Below, piece by piece: positions 45,401 through 53,455 of a stretch of DNA of 64,000 nucleotides. The stretch comes from Acanthosepion esculentum (lineage: Eukaryota; Mollusca; Cephalopoda; Sepiida; Sepiidae): the NCBI GenBank assembly GCA_964036315.1, contig OZ038479.1:61351893-61415892 (forward strand), read 5' to 3'. Numbering within the stretch: position 1 is the stretch's first letter; every line of letters begins with the position of its first letter. Below the pieces are notes generated by a model that did no database searches, was not told the origin of the DNA, and saw only the letters and a list, made by a program, of their open reading frames with translations. The translations under genes were made by a program, and so were the position numbers.

Positions 45401-45640
45401 CTATAGATAATACTGTTTTAAGTTGAATGTTGATGTATACGAAGATGGCTATAGATAATACTGTTTGAAGTTGAATGTTGATGTATACGAAGATGGTTAT
45501 AGATAATACTGTTTTAAGTTGAATGTTGATGTATACGAAGATTGTTATAGATAATACTGTTTTAAGTTGAATGTTGATGTATACGAAGATGGTTATAGAT
45601 AATACGTAGTTAAACTGAAAGTTGTACTATACGAAGCAAG
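42437..45640. repeat. 48-bp satellite, homogeneous expansion
   Basis: About 65 nearly identical tandem monomers with the phrases GATGTATACGAAGATGGCTA, TAGATAATACTG and TTTTAAGTTGAATGTT. Alignment of the phrases shows they belong to the same family as the older monomers on both sides (GAAG..GG.TATAGATAATAC is shared). Variants: five units lack 9 bp (GGTTACTCTTTT, at 43191, 43422, 44229, 44748 and 45267), one lacks 3 bp (near 42570), and others differ at single sites (GGTGTATGCG, TTTTAACTTG). The last units (to 45640) grade back into the diverged type. Confidence 0.95.
42438..45134 (-). other. Satellite-borne 898-codon open frame, not called a gene
   Basis: The minus strand of the satellite is open because the 48-bp monomer is 16 codons long and its indels are 3 or 9 bp. 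The product would be repeats of KTVLSIAIFVYINIQL (16 residues) with 13-residue variants (KRVTIFVYINIQL). The open stretch continues upstream to about 45640 without an ATG. The repeat unit would be strongly hydrophobic and beta-prone. No promoter, splice sites or homologous protein family can be named. I treat it as a by-product of the repeat. Confidence 0.7.
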
Positions 45641-46199
45641 TTATAGGTTTCTCGATAAAGGCACCCATTTTCCTGTACTGTGAATAGATAGGTATACCTA
45701 TTGTCCTGTTCATTTTTATTGACCGGGAGTGGCGGTTTATCCTTTGTTTCCTGTTTATGATATGGTTTACCAGTTCTTTCTTCCGTGACTTTAGTGATTT
45801 AACTATCTTAAGTTTATTTTGATGTCACTGATCAGTGGCGGCGACGTTTCATTATTAGATTAATGGGTTGGCAATTTTCTGGTTGCTGATTCCGACTGGA
45901 GCACGACACCTTTGGTAGCGTTTCGAGAGGCTGCTCTGATTAACAGTCGCATAATATCGGGTTATTTGTAGTGCCATGTTGCACAGATGTCCCTCTGTGT
46001 ATCTCTGGTGGGTAACCCTGCAACTACATTATGATTTAGTGTTAGCCACTGTCTGGCCAGTTTGTATTCACATAAACGACGGATAGTGATAATTATTTTG
46101 ACATTTTTCTTAAAACAAAATATTATTATGACAAATTAAATGAAAAGAAATTCGAGTAAACCAGTAAACAAAATAAACACCTACCTCGCCTCAACCTTT
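45641..46199. other. Non-coding stretch between satellite and LINE
   Basis: No frame or repeat recognised. Somewhat GC-richer than the flanks (for example GATCAGTGGCGGCGACG, CTCTGGTGGGTAACCCTGC). It may be part of an unrecognised mobile element that interrupts the satellite, because the satellite resumes at 47738. Confidence 0.4.
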
Positions 46200-47065
46200 T
46201 TCCAATATTTGTGGTATTCGTACCAATTTCTGTAGTGTACAATCTTTTCTTTTGAAACGTTTTCCAGATATCTTTGCACATTGTGAAACTAATTTAAATT
46301 CCCTCTTGCTTACCAATGAATTTTCTGTTCCAGGATATCTTCCACTCTGTTGAAAAGATTCAAGGATACATATGTATGGCCTTCCAGTTGCAAGGGAATT
46401 GTCTCTTGAGACCCCAGATCATTCTTTCATGTGCTTTCGACTTTCGTTATTGAACTCTGTTAGTTATGTCTTTTTCAGGTAACAATATAGAAATGGTTCT
46501 CTCTATACAGTTATATGCGAACATTTTTGTGTTTTGTGATTTTAATGCTCATCACGTCAATTGGCTTAATTATTCTAATGTTACTAATGTAGTCGGTATT
46601 CAGACTTTCAATTATTCCGTTGCTCAGTCTCTAAATCAAATAGTGAATTTCTATACTAGTTTCTCTAATAAAGCTGAAGAACATGCTCTTTTACTTGATT
46701 TGTTCCTTACCTCCTCTTCTAGCTCTTATCAAGTCTCACAACTCTGTTTTGTTGCCAATAGGATCATGCTGTTGTCTATTAGAAATACTTTTTTTCTATC
46801 CACAAGACTTCTTTCTGTTACTGGCATTTATGCACAACTTTCCTCGAGGCAACACTTGGACTGATATTCTTAACCTTACTATTGAGAATTGTTCCACAGA
46901 GGTTTCTTCTTGGGATAAAACCAGCATCAATATTTTTGAACGTTCTTGGAAATGCCATGTTAAACCAGAGTCTTCTTAGTTCACACTGGCCTGTTCAGCT
47001 GCTATAGCCCACAGGAATTATTTTTTCAGGCTGTACCAGCGTCTTAGTTTTAACAAAACAGACAT
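46200..47065 (+). pseudogene. LINE endonuclease and linker fragment
   Basis: Plus-strand frame 46466-46864 holds ANIFVFCDFNAHHVNWLNYS, the GDFNAHH active-site motif of APE-type LINE endonucleases (Gly replaced by Cys), then VGIQTFNYSVAQSLNQIVNF and LLLDLFLTSS. After a frameshift, 46683-46979 gives PRGNTWTDILNLTIENCSTE and VSSWDKTSINIFERSWK, followed by a stop and CSAAIAHRNYFFRLYQR, the linker to RT. Upstream (46320-46460) GYICMAFQLQGN-like residues fit the earlier EN domain in broken frames. The element is cut at 47065 by the mariner piece. Confidence 0.7.
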
Positions 47066-47069
47066 CTCT

Positions 47070-47597
47070 TTGTATCGGCTAGTAATAATTGTGTATGTTT
47101 CCCCAAAGTGCTTTGAGGAGGTAGATCTGCCCTGGGTCAAGAGGGTGGCTGCTGGAAGACCCTGTGTCTGGCAACAAGACTCTGCACTATGTCACTCAAG
47201 CAGGAGAACCCAGTCATGGCTGTCAGACAATTTATGCGGCCACATAAACATCTGGCTACCTAACTTTCCATATGCAATACTCTTGATTATTATGTGTGGG
47301 GCACAGTTGAGTGAGAGACCAACAAATCTTCTTGTAACACCAAAGATGAACTGAAGGCAAATATTATGGCAGCATTCACCAACGTAAACAAGGAGACTGT
47401 CCAGAAGAGTTGCAGGAGATTATGTAGTCATCTGGAGGCCTTGGTTGAAGTCAATGGCGATTTTATTGAATAAATGTACTCTTTCGTATTTCAAGATGTT
47501 TTTATGTAATTTTTATAAATATATCTGTTAAAACGAAATGTCAGTGTTATTTTCATTTTTTGTGAAATTTAGGCGACAATTTATCCATCGCACCCTG
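47070..47597 (+). pseudogene. Mariner-like 3' half inserted in LINE
   Basis: Frame 47070-47354 includes WVKRVAAGRPCVWQQDSALCHSSRRTQSWLSDN (second catalytic Asp in QQDS). Past a frame change, a decayed LPNFPYA..DYYVWG-like block and KDELKANIMAAFTNVNKETVQ, a C-terminal CRRLCSHLEALVEVNGDFIE and a stop at about 47474. The element ends GGCGACAATTTATCCATCGC plus ACCCTG at 47597, followed by TA. The 5' half (helix-turn-helix, first Asp, left terminus) is absent. Confidence 0.7.
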
Positions 47598-47624
47598 TAT
47601 TTATAAGTCTATTATTCATCTATG

Positions 47625-47737
47625 CTTGATTTATTGCTGCCACATCAGGTCTGGTACTTCTCCTATGTATTTAGAGAATCTTGATAAAATCCAAAGAAGA
47701 ATCTGCAATGTTACTTTTCTTGACCTGTTATCACGGT
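47625..47737 (+). pseudogene. LINE RT C-terminal scrap beyond the mariner
   Basis: Reads CCHIRSGTSPMYLENLDKIQ then RRICNVTFLDLLSR, the same block as IYKSxIRPCxEHCCHLWS...YLEIIDKI...RICHVT near 6.1 kb. It may be the far part of the same LINE as 46.2-47.07 kb, but about 1.5 kb of RT is missing between them. Confidence 0.6.
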
Positions 47738-48835
47738 ACAAAGCAGGTTATAAATAATACCTTAGTAAATTGAAGGTTACACTATAAGAAGCAGGTTAAA
47801 GCTAACACCTACTGTAGCTGAGGGTTACATTTTACGAAGCATATTATAGATAATACCTACGTAAGCCGAGGATTACGCTATATAAAGCAGATGTTAGATA
47901 AAGCGAGACTTGCACTATGCGAAGTAGGTTATATAAATACCTACATAAGCTGGGTTTTACACTATACAAATGATAAATAATGGCTGCATCGTATTCCGAT
48001 TGTTAAACTGTAGAATGCAGATTATATATACAAACTACTTATGCTAAAAATTTCACTGTACTAAGTTGGTTATATGCAATGTTTGTATGTTTGGGTAGCA
48101 CCTTACAAATCAGCTTTCACATAGTACCTATCAATGCAGACGGTTACACTGTCGTGAATCAGGTTCCAAGTAATACGCATGCTCTGTGCAAAAGCGGTTC
48201 CAAATTTTAATGACGTTAGCCGATGATTGCACGCTATGGAGTAGATTATAGATAGTAACTATGCATGCAGTGTTTCACTATACGAAGCAGGCTACACATC
48301 ATACTGCCGGTTGCAAATAATATCTACATTTGCTAAGGGCTGCACTGTACTTTGAAGGTTGCATATTATATATATATGTATGGCGATGTGCGGAATAGTT
48401 TATAGAAAATAATTACGTATGCCGAGAATTTTATTATGCGAAACAATTTGCAAGTAGCAGTCCTTGCATACGCGAGAGCTTGCCTCGGTGTCTGGCATCC
48501 AGCTTAGGCATGATTTCTATGACAAGAAGAAGTTCTGTTGCTTTCTGGGTAGACTGCATGTGTTCACTCCTATATTTTCCTGGTAGTCAGGGATCTGAAC
48601 ATTTGAGTACCGCCTAAAGAGGCTATCCCATAATATCTGAGCTTCTGTTTTGCATTTTGTCAATGGGATTTGATGATCGCACTGTATGTTCCAACAGGTC
48701 TTATAATTACGTATGCTGAAGGTTTCACTGTCAGAAGCAGGTTACATTGAACGGAGAGGATGGCAGACAGATAATACGAATATTGATGGCAGTATTATAC
48801 GAAGCAGGTAATAGATAATGCCTATATATGCTGGT
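47738..48835. repeat. 48-bp satellite, right part (diverged)
   Basis: The array resumes with TACAAAGCAGGTTATAAATA, CACTATAAGAAGCAGGTTA and TAATACCTACGTAAGCCGAG. Units decay and thin out toward 48835 (last clear unit TATACGAAGCAGGTAATAG). An unrelated stretch at about 48480-48660 interrupts it. Confidence 0.8.
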
Positions 48836-48954
48836 TCCTGAATACATTTTTCATCCGTTTGTAATTCATTTTGTATTAGGTTAGCATATAATCTATACAC
48901 CTGACCTTTCTTTTCAGTGACAGTGCATACACAATTAAAACAAGACAAAATTAA

Positions 48955-49329
48955 ATGGTTAAATACACTTTCATCTATACTGCAATTCAGAATTGTCTAC
49001 TTGAAACAGTGGTCACAAAATACAATAGAAAACTTGACTCAGTTTATCAAATGAATTCAGCAAATAATATTCTGTTTGGCGACGGTGCTTTATTCGAATA
49101 TGTCGTCGGTAAAGATTTTGCTTACAGCAAAAGAAAATATGTAAAATATGTAACCAGTAACTTAGTAGACATGAAAGTGTTTTTAATCATAAGTTTAGAT
49201 TATAAAAATACAGTAAATGTTTTCAGTTTTTCCGTCTTCAATTTCAACGTAGGCAGTAGGCACACCTATATCAGAGTGTTTGAACCTCCACCCTCTTCCT
49301 CATTGACAGGTGCGATAGTTAATATATAA
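48955..49329 (+). CDS. Unrecognised 124-codon open frame, doubtful
   Basis: The frame starts at an ATG and encodes MVKYTFIYTAIQNCLLETVV, then VYQMNSANNILFGDGALFEY and FSFSVFNFNVGSRHTYIRVF. I do not recognise a family, signal peptide or splice signals. It is longer than most chance frames here and is not low-complexity, but AT-rich DNA of this length gives such frames occasionally. It lies just outside the satellite edge. Confidence 0.2.
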   Translation: MVKYTFIYTAIQNCLLETVVTKYNRKLDSVYQMNSANNILFGDGALFEYVVGKDFAYSKRKYVKYVTSNLVDMKVFLIISLDYKNTVNVFSFSVFNFNVGSRHTYIRVFEPPPSSSLTGAIVNI

Positions 49330-50023
49330 TAATGCTGTTATTCAGTCTTGCTATGAGTTATACTAGTTTTCTTTTTAGAAAAGAAATAAAGGAAATTGTT
49401 TCTGCCAATATTTTATCGAGAGGAACTGAATACCAAAAATTTATTTCAAACTTAGATTTTGTCAGCTGACAATGAAGATAATTTTGTCATTACAGTACCT
49501 TACCAATCAATTAATTAGAATAAATATAAAAACGATTTGAAAGTTGCGAGAAAAAAGTAATAAAAATATGACTATAAAAAATTGTGTACTTATTTTTATT
49601 TTCGGAGACGGTTTGTAAATAAACAGAAAACAAGGCGATATATTTCGAGCAAAAAAACAAAACAAAACAAAACAAAAAAAGCATAGCGTTATTGTACGGG
49701 CAATGGTGAAATTATCCGTTACCATACAGGAAACATTCGGCATTCATGGACAGAACAGTTAAGAAAATGTTAATAGTTTTTTCAGTAAAGTAGACATCTC
49801 AAATGCACTGTTTTTGCTTTTTCTAAAGATTGCAGTTTCTTTTTTTCTATTTGGGCTCTTTTTGATTTTGTCACGCTAATTTATAGGGTCTGATGAAGAA
49901 TAGACATCTTCAAGACGTAAAGGATTCGTTAGCTTGAAGCCAAATCATTTCTGAAAGACTTGCATGCAGTGCATGGCATCCATATCAGAGTCTAGATCCG
50001 ACGATATTTGTATTACATTTATC
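49330..50023. other. AT-rich DNA, no gene seen
   Basis: No coding sequence. A stretch at 49887-49915 (CTGATGAAGAATAGAC, ATCTTCAAGACGT) vaguely resembles the hammerhead-like motifs but lacks the GAAA box. An (AAAAC)n run lies at 49655-49678. Confidence 0.5.
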
Positions 50024-50028
50024 TATAT

Positions 50029-50378
50029 TGTTGTGGATTCCGGGATGAAATCCGATATCAATAAATAACAAACGCCAGGAATAGATAATGAAAATAAATG
50101 TATTAACTTAATAATACAAACTGGTAATACGGGTTAGTAGATCCAGGAATGCGGTTAGTAGCAATAATATATTTACAGCCTTGGTATTGCAGTATCGCGG
50201 TATGACTCCTTACTGAGTCTAGGTGCTGTGACGGTGACTCTTGTGTTACCCTCCTCTAATAATACTATGATACTACTAAGCGTACTGACTTCTCGACTGT
50301 CTCCCGGGTATTCACTGATGGTAGTATATGTATACCTCGGGTGAGTCCATTTGTGTGAAAAGGGGAGACACCTTAACA
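50029..50378 (-). repeat. 3' LTR of gypsy copy 2
   Basis: Plus strand TGTTGTGGATTCCGGGATG to GGGGAGACACCTTAACA. It differs from the other LTR by a 9-bp insertion (TGGTAATAC near 50123) and by lacking a CTTAACGTA-type stretch, plus scattered substitutions. Confidence 0.9.
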
Positions 50379-50399
50379 CCCCCTCCTTAAATCCCTTTT

Positions 50400-50880
50400 A
50401 GGGGGAGTTAATATCTTTTCCTTTTTCTTATAGTCGACAATTAGAGGCACTGTAAATGTTGTCTTACTGCTAGTCCTTCCAATTTCTGTGTCTTCTTGTG
50501 GTCTTTGAATCTCAAAAACTTCAAAGATCGCCTCCATCGACTCGTCATTTTCTGCGGGTGACGACCTTGGCTCTTCAACCCGTCTATTTTGTATTTGGTC
50601 AATATGTTTTCTGTGGGTAAATCTTTCGCCTTTTGTGTACATCACGTTTCCTTGTCTGTTAATTATTGTATTTGGTTTCTCATAAGCCATATTGTTACTG
50701 AAATAGACCCATTCTTGTTTGAATGATCTCCCGAGCACTGTAGATGTATACCGGTTTTTATTTATTTTTTCCTTCGTCCTCTGAATAAATTCATCCTTTT
50801 TCGCTTCTTTTCTTATCTTTCGCAAGGTCACAAGTAGTTCCTTTACTGCCTTGTATAACTCTTTACTGTTTTCATCTGTG
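50400..50880 (-). pseudogene. Gypsy copy 2 linker and post-integrase tail
   Basis: Minus-strand frame 50831-50373 starts in VTLRKIRKEAKKDEFIQRT, homologous to VTLLEIRREAEMDEFITT between RNase H and integrase in copy 1. It then jumps to KNRYTSTVLGRSFKQEWVYF and SNNMAYEKPN, homologous to the GPY/F-like module, then GERFTHRKHIDQIQNRRVEE. So the whole integrase catalytic domain has been removed between residues about 20 and 25. Confidence 0.75.
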
Positions 50881-50907
50881 GTAACAAATGGCGCGTTTCG
50901 CTTCTTT

Positions 50908-51440
50908 TTACATACTGGTTGGACATTTCTTTTTCAATTCACTTCTAGCTGCACCCTTACAAAACGAGCTGATAGGTGAATCCCATACGTCGAACTTTTT
51001 CATCCAGTCAGTACCCACTAGATTTTCTATATCTTTCATGACATATATCCTGAGTTTTTTTGTTTTCCCGTGAAATTTAACATTTACGATTATTTCTCCT
51101 TCGAATTTTATACGCTTTCCTGTCACCGACTTAGCAATTTTTTGTGTATGTAACATGGTTGGTCTGCTAAGCTTTTCCCATGTCTGTAGGTTAATTATCG
51201 TTAGATCGGAACCCGAGTCTAGTTGCAATTTTATCTTTTTATTTAAGATTTCAAGTTCCACATATTTCCTTATGTTGGTATTTTCTTCGTCATGCATCCT
51301 AGTAGCTCTTATCCTACTAGTAGCTTTTCTGTTTCTACATTGGGTTGCCTTGTGCCTCATTTTTCCACACACAAGACAGTTTTTATATTTAAAACGACAA
51401 TCTTTATTCCAGTGTAGTCCTCCACATCGATAACATGCAG
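50908..51440 (-). pseudogene. Gypsy copy 2 zinc knuckles and aspartic protease
   Basis: In the frame reached by a -1 shift from gag: CYRCGGLHWNKDC (C-x2-C-x3-H-x4-C) and CLVCGKMRHKATQC (CCHC), then YVELEILNKKIKLQLDSGSDLTIINL with the protease active-site triad Asp-Ser-Gly (near 51215). The flap/end region includes IIVNVKFHGKTKKLRIYVMK and NLVGTDWMKKFDVWDSP. The protease frame is open from the knuckles to a stop at 50908-50910. This domain is deleted from copy 1, so copy 2 documents what the family protease looks like. Confidence 0.8.
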
Positions 51441-52410
51441 ATGGGGGGGGGTATATTTGTTTCGATTTTCGTCATAATTTACCCTATATGTACTTTTTCC
51501 CTTATTATAGAATTTTTGTTTTCTTTCCGGGGAGGGTGAAGAACGTAAACTTTTGTTTGACTTACGTATATGAGAAAGTCCTGACTCCTCAATGTTTTTC
51601 AAGTCTTTCTTTGTACTCAGGCATTTTTGGCAATCTTCTGATAATTGTTGTAGTGTTAGTCCAGGTTCATTTTGTAGTCTTGAAAGCATTCTTTTGCGCA
51701 TTTCACTATCTTTTGCTGAGACTAACCCTTGAACAAAAATGAGACACTTGAAATTGTCCGGTGTTAATTCTGCCAATTTGAAGTCGTCACAATGTTTATT
51801 CCCAATTGCGGCAAACGTGAAATAGTCCTCATTTTCGCCCTTTACCAGGTTAAGACATTTCCACCTCTTGTGAAAGAGTGACGTTTTTGGACTGAACAGC
51901 TCTGTAAGACATGTAACTGCTTCGTCAAACGCTAATTCGTTCGTCTTTTTTGGCAAAATGTAATTCACAAATTTTGTGTATTCTTCAGTTCCTAATTTTC
52001 TGGGCAACAGACGTAGCTTCTTTGCTTCTGTCCAGTTTTGACAATCGATGTTAAAGATGTCTTCGCGGCGTCTAAAATAATCCGAAATTTCTATCCTCTT
52101 CTAGAGAGTATTTGAAAGTTTCTATCGTATTCCATACTGCGTCTTGGGAAAAAGTCGCCTCTTTTTCGATATTTTGTTGTTTGTTACCCGCTACCTTTAA
52201 TATTAGTTCCTGGAGTTGCATTTGTCTTTCTTCATTTTGCCTTTGTATTTCTTGATTTTCCTTCTGCGTTTGTAGTAATTGTTTTTGCCACTTTTCTTCC
52301 ATTCTTTCTTGAAATTGTAATTGTTGTTCGCTTTGTCTTTCTTCGAGTTGTAATTGCTGTTCATTTTGGTATTTTACAAGTTCTACTAAAATTCTTTTAA
52401 AATCCTCCAT
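51357..52410 (-). pseudogene. Gypsy copy 2 gag
   Basis: The start at 52410 reads MEDFKRILVELVKYQNEQQL, with a long Gln/Glu coiled-coil-like region (QERMEEKWQKQLLQTQKENQ) that is longer than in copy 1. A frameshift near 52085 leads to frame 52007-51357 with LGTEEYTKFVNYILPKKTNE, KRWKCLNLVKGENEDY and LIFVQGLVSAKDSEMRKRML. Past a C-run at 51443-51451 the gag frame ends at 51357, about 30 residues into the region that encodes the knuckles in another frame. Confidence 0.8.
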
Positions 52411-52460
52411 GATAAGAGTTTTACGAAAAAACTCGATTTTCCGTGTTTTAATCCTCGTAA

Positions 52461-52752
52461 ATCGCCAAGTTGATGTGGATACTGGCAAAAACGGCAATTT
52501 TTTTCTTTTTGTGTGAGTTTGATATACACGTCGCCAATTTGTTGTCAATGAGAGGGAGATTTTTGTTTCGATTTCCTTCCCGTGTGAGTTCGAATTCCTC
52601 GTCGCCAATTTGTTGTCGACGAGAGGGAGACTTTTGTTTCGATTTTCTTCCTGTGTGAGTTCGAATTCCTCGTCGCCAATTTGTTGTCGACGAGAGGGAG
52701 ACTTTTGTTTCGATTTCCTTCCCGTGTGAGTTCGAATTCCTCGTCGCCAATT
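52461..52752 (-). repeat. Five tandem leader units with primer-site motif
   Basis: GTCGCCAATTTGTTG-type motifs (minus strand CAACAAATTGGCGACGAGG) start at 52461, 52530, 52601, 52672 and 52743: spacings of 69, 71, 71 and 71 bp. The unit joining the 5' LTR (52743-52752) is where the tRNA primer site should sit. Because 71 is not a multiple of three, the same unit is read in all three frames. All stay open, which accounts for two overlapping long frames. Confidence 0.85.
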
Positions 52753-53107
52753 TGTTGTGGATTCCGGGATGAAATCCAATATCAATAAATAACAAACGCC
52801 AGGGATAGATAACGAAAATAAATGTATTAACTTAATAATACAAACGGGTTAGTAGATCCAGGAATGCGGGTTAGTAGCAATAATATATATATATACAGTC
52901 TTTGTATTGAAGTATCGCGGTATGACTCCTTACTGAGTCTAGGTGCTGTGACGGTGACTCTTGTGTTACCCTCCTCTAATACTACTCTGATACTACTCAG
53001 CATACTGACTTCTCACCTGTCTTAACGTACTCCCGGGTATTCACTGGTGGTAGTATATATATACCTCGGTTGAGTCCATTTGTGTGAAAAGGGGAGACCC
53101 CTTAACA
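52753..53107 (-). repeat. 5' LTR of gypsy copy 2
   Basis: Plus strand TGTTGTGGATTCC to GAGACCCCTTAACA. On the minus strand it is TGTTAAGGGG...CCACAACA, with TG...CA termini. Confidence 0.9.
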
Positions 53108-53364
53108 TATATTAAATTCGTTATAATAACTGATCCATGCTTCCAGGTATTTAAAATGGTCAGAATGTATTAATTTCACATTCTTATGATTGATTTAAGC
53201 TATGTACCATTATTAAGCTCATTTGAATTCCAGTTCATAATGTCTGTATTAGAAAGGTTTATCTTAATTTCTACTTCGTTAGTTTGTTCAAGATCATTCT
53301 TATACCACCTATGGACACCTGTCGTCAGTATAGCACATTGTCCCACCGTAGTTAATTAGAACTA

Positions 53365-53455
53365 TTACTTCCGTTAGTAGTATAATCGGAGACGTGCTCA
53401 CACAGTAAGACAATTTCCCAAGGAAATTAGGATGTGAGTTAAAATCTCGCTGGGG
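53365..53455 (+). mobile_element. Degenerate tRNA-like (SINE head) sequence
   Basis: The phrase CCGTTAGTAGTATAATCGG resembles a tRNA-Asp-type D-arm/A box, followed about 55 bp later by GTGAGTTAAAATCTCGCTGG resembling the B box and T-arm. An anticodon arm is not convincing. Probably a decayed tRNA-derived SINE rather than a tRNA gene. Confidence 0.35.

Larger units (their letters stand above)
50029..53107 (-). mobile_element. Ty3/gypsy element, copy 2, gag-protease only
   Basis: Minus-strand element with LTRs 50029-50378 and 52753-53107 and a perfect 5-bp target duplication TATAT (50024-50028 and 53108-53112). The inner part is only about 2.4 kb: leader with tandem repeats, gag (52410 to 51357), knuckles, protease (to about 50910), then a short pre-integrase linker and the post-integrase tail, ending at the purine tract AAGGAGGGGG beside the 3' LTR. 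RT, RNase H and the integrase core are cleanly missing. Gag is clearly homologous to copy 1. It could move only with proteins supplied by a full element. Confidence 0.88.

Noticed and set aside
40366..45640. CRISPR-like array
   Set aside because: The units are contiguous tandem repeats without unique spacers, and the genome is eukaryotic.
49887..49925. CTGATGAAGAATAGAC...ATCTTCAAGACGT as another hammerhead
   Set aside because: The GAAA box after stem II is absent (AAGACGT), so the core cannot form; at best a heavily decayed relative.
52448..52795. Second long frame overlapping the gypsy copy 2 leader
   Set aside because: The 71-bp leader repeat is open in all frames; only the frame leading into MEDFK (52410) matches gag.
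53365..53455. tRNA-Asp gene
   Set aside because: D-arm-like and T-arm-like phrases are present but pairing in the acceptor and anticodon arms is not seen.
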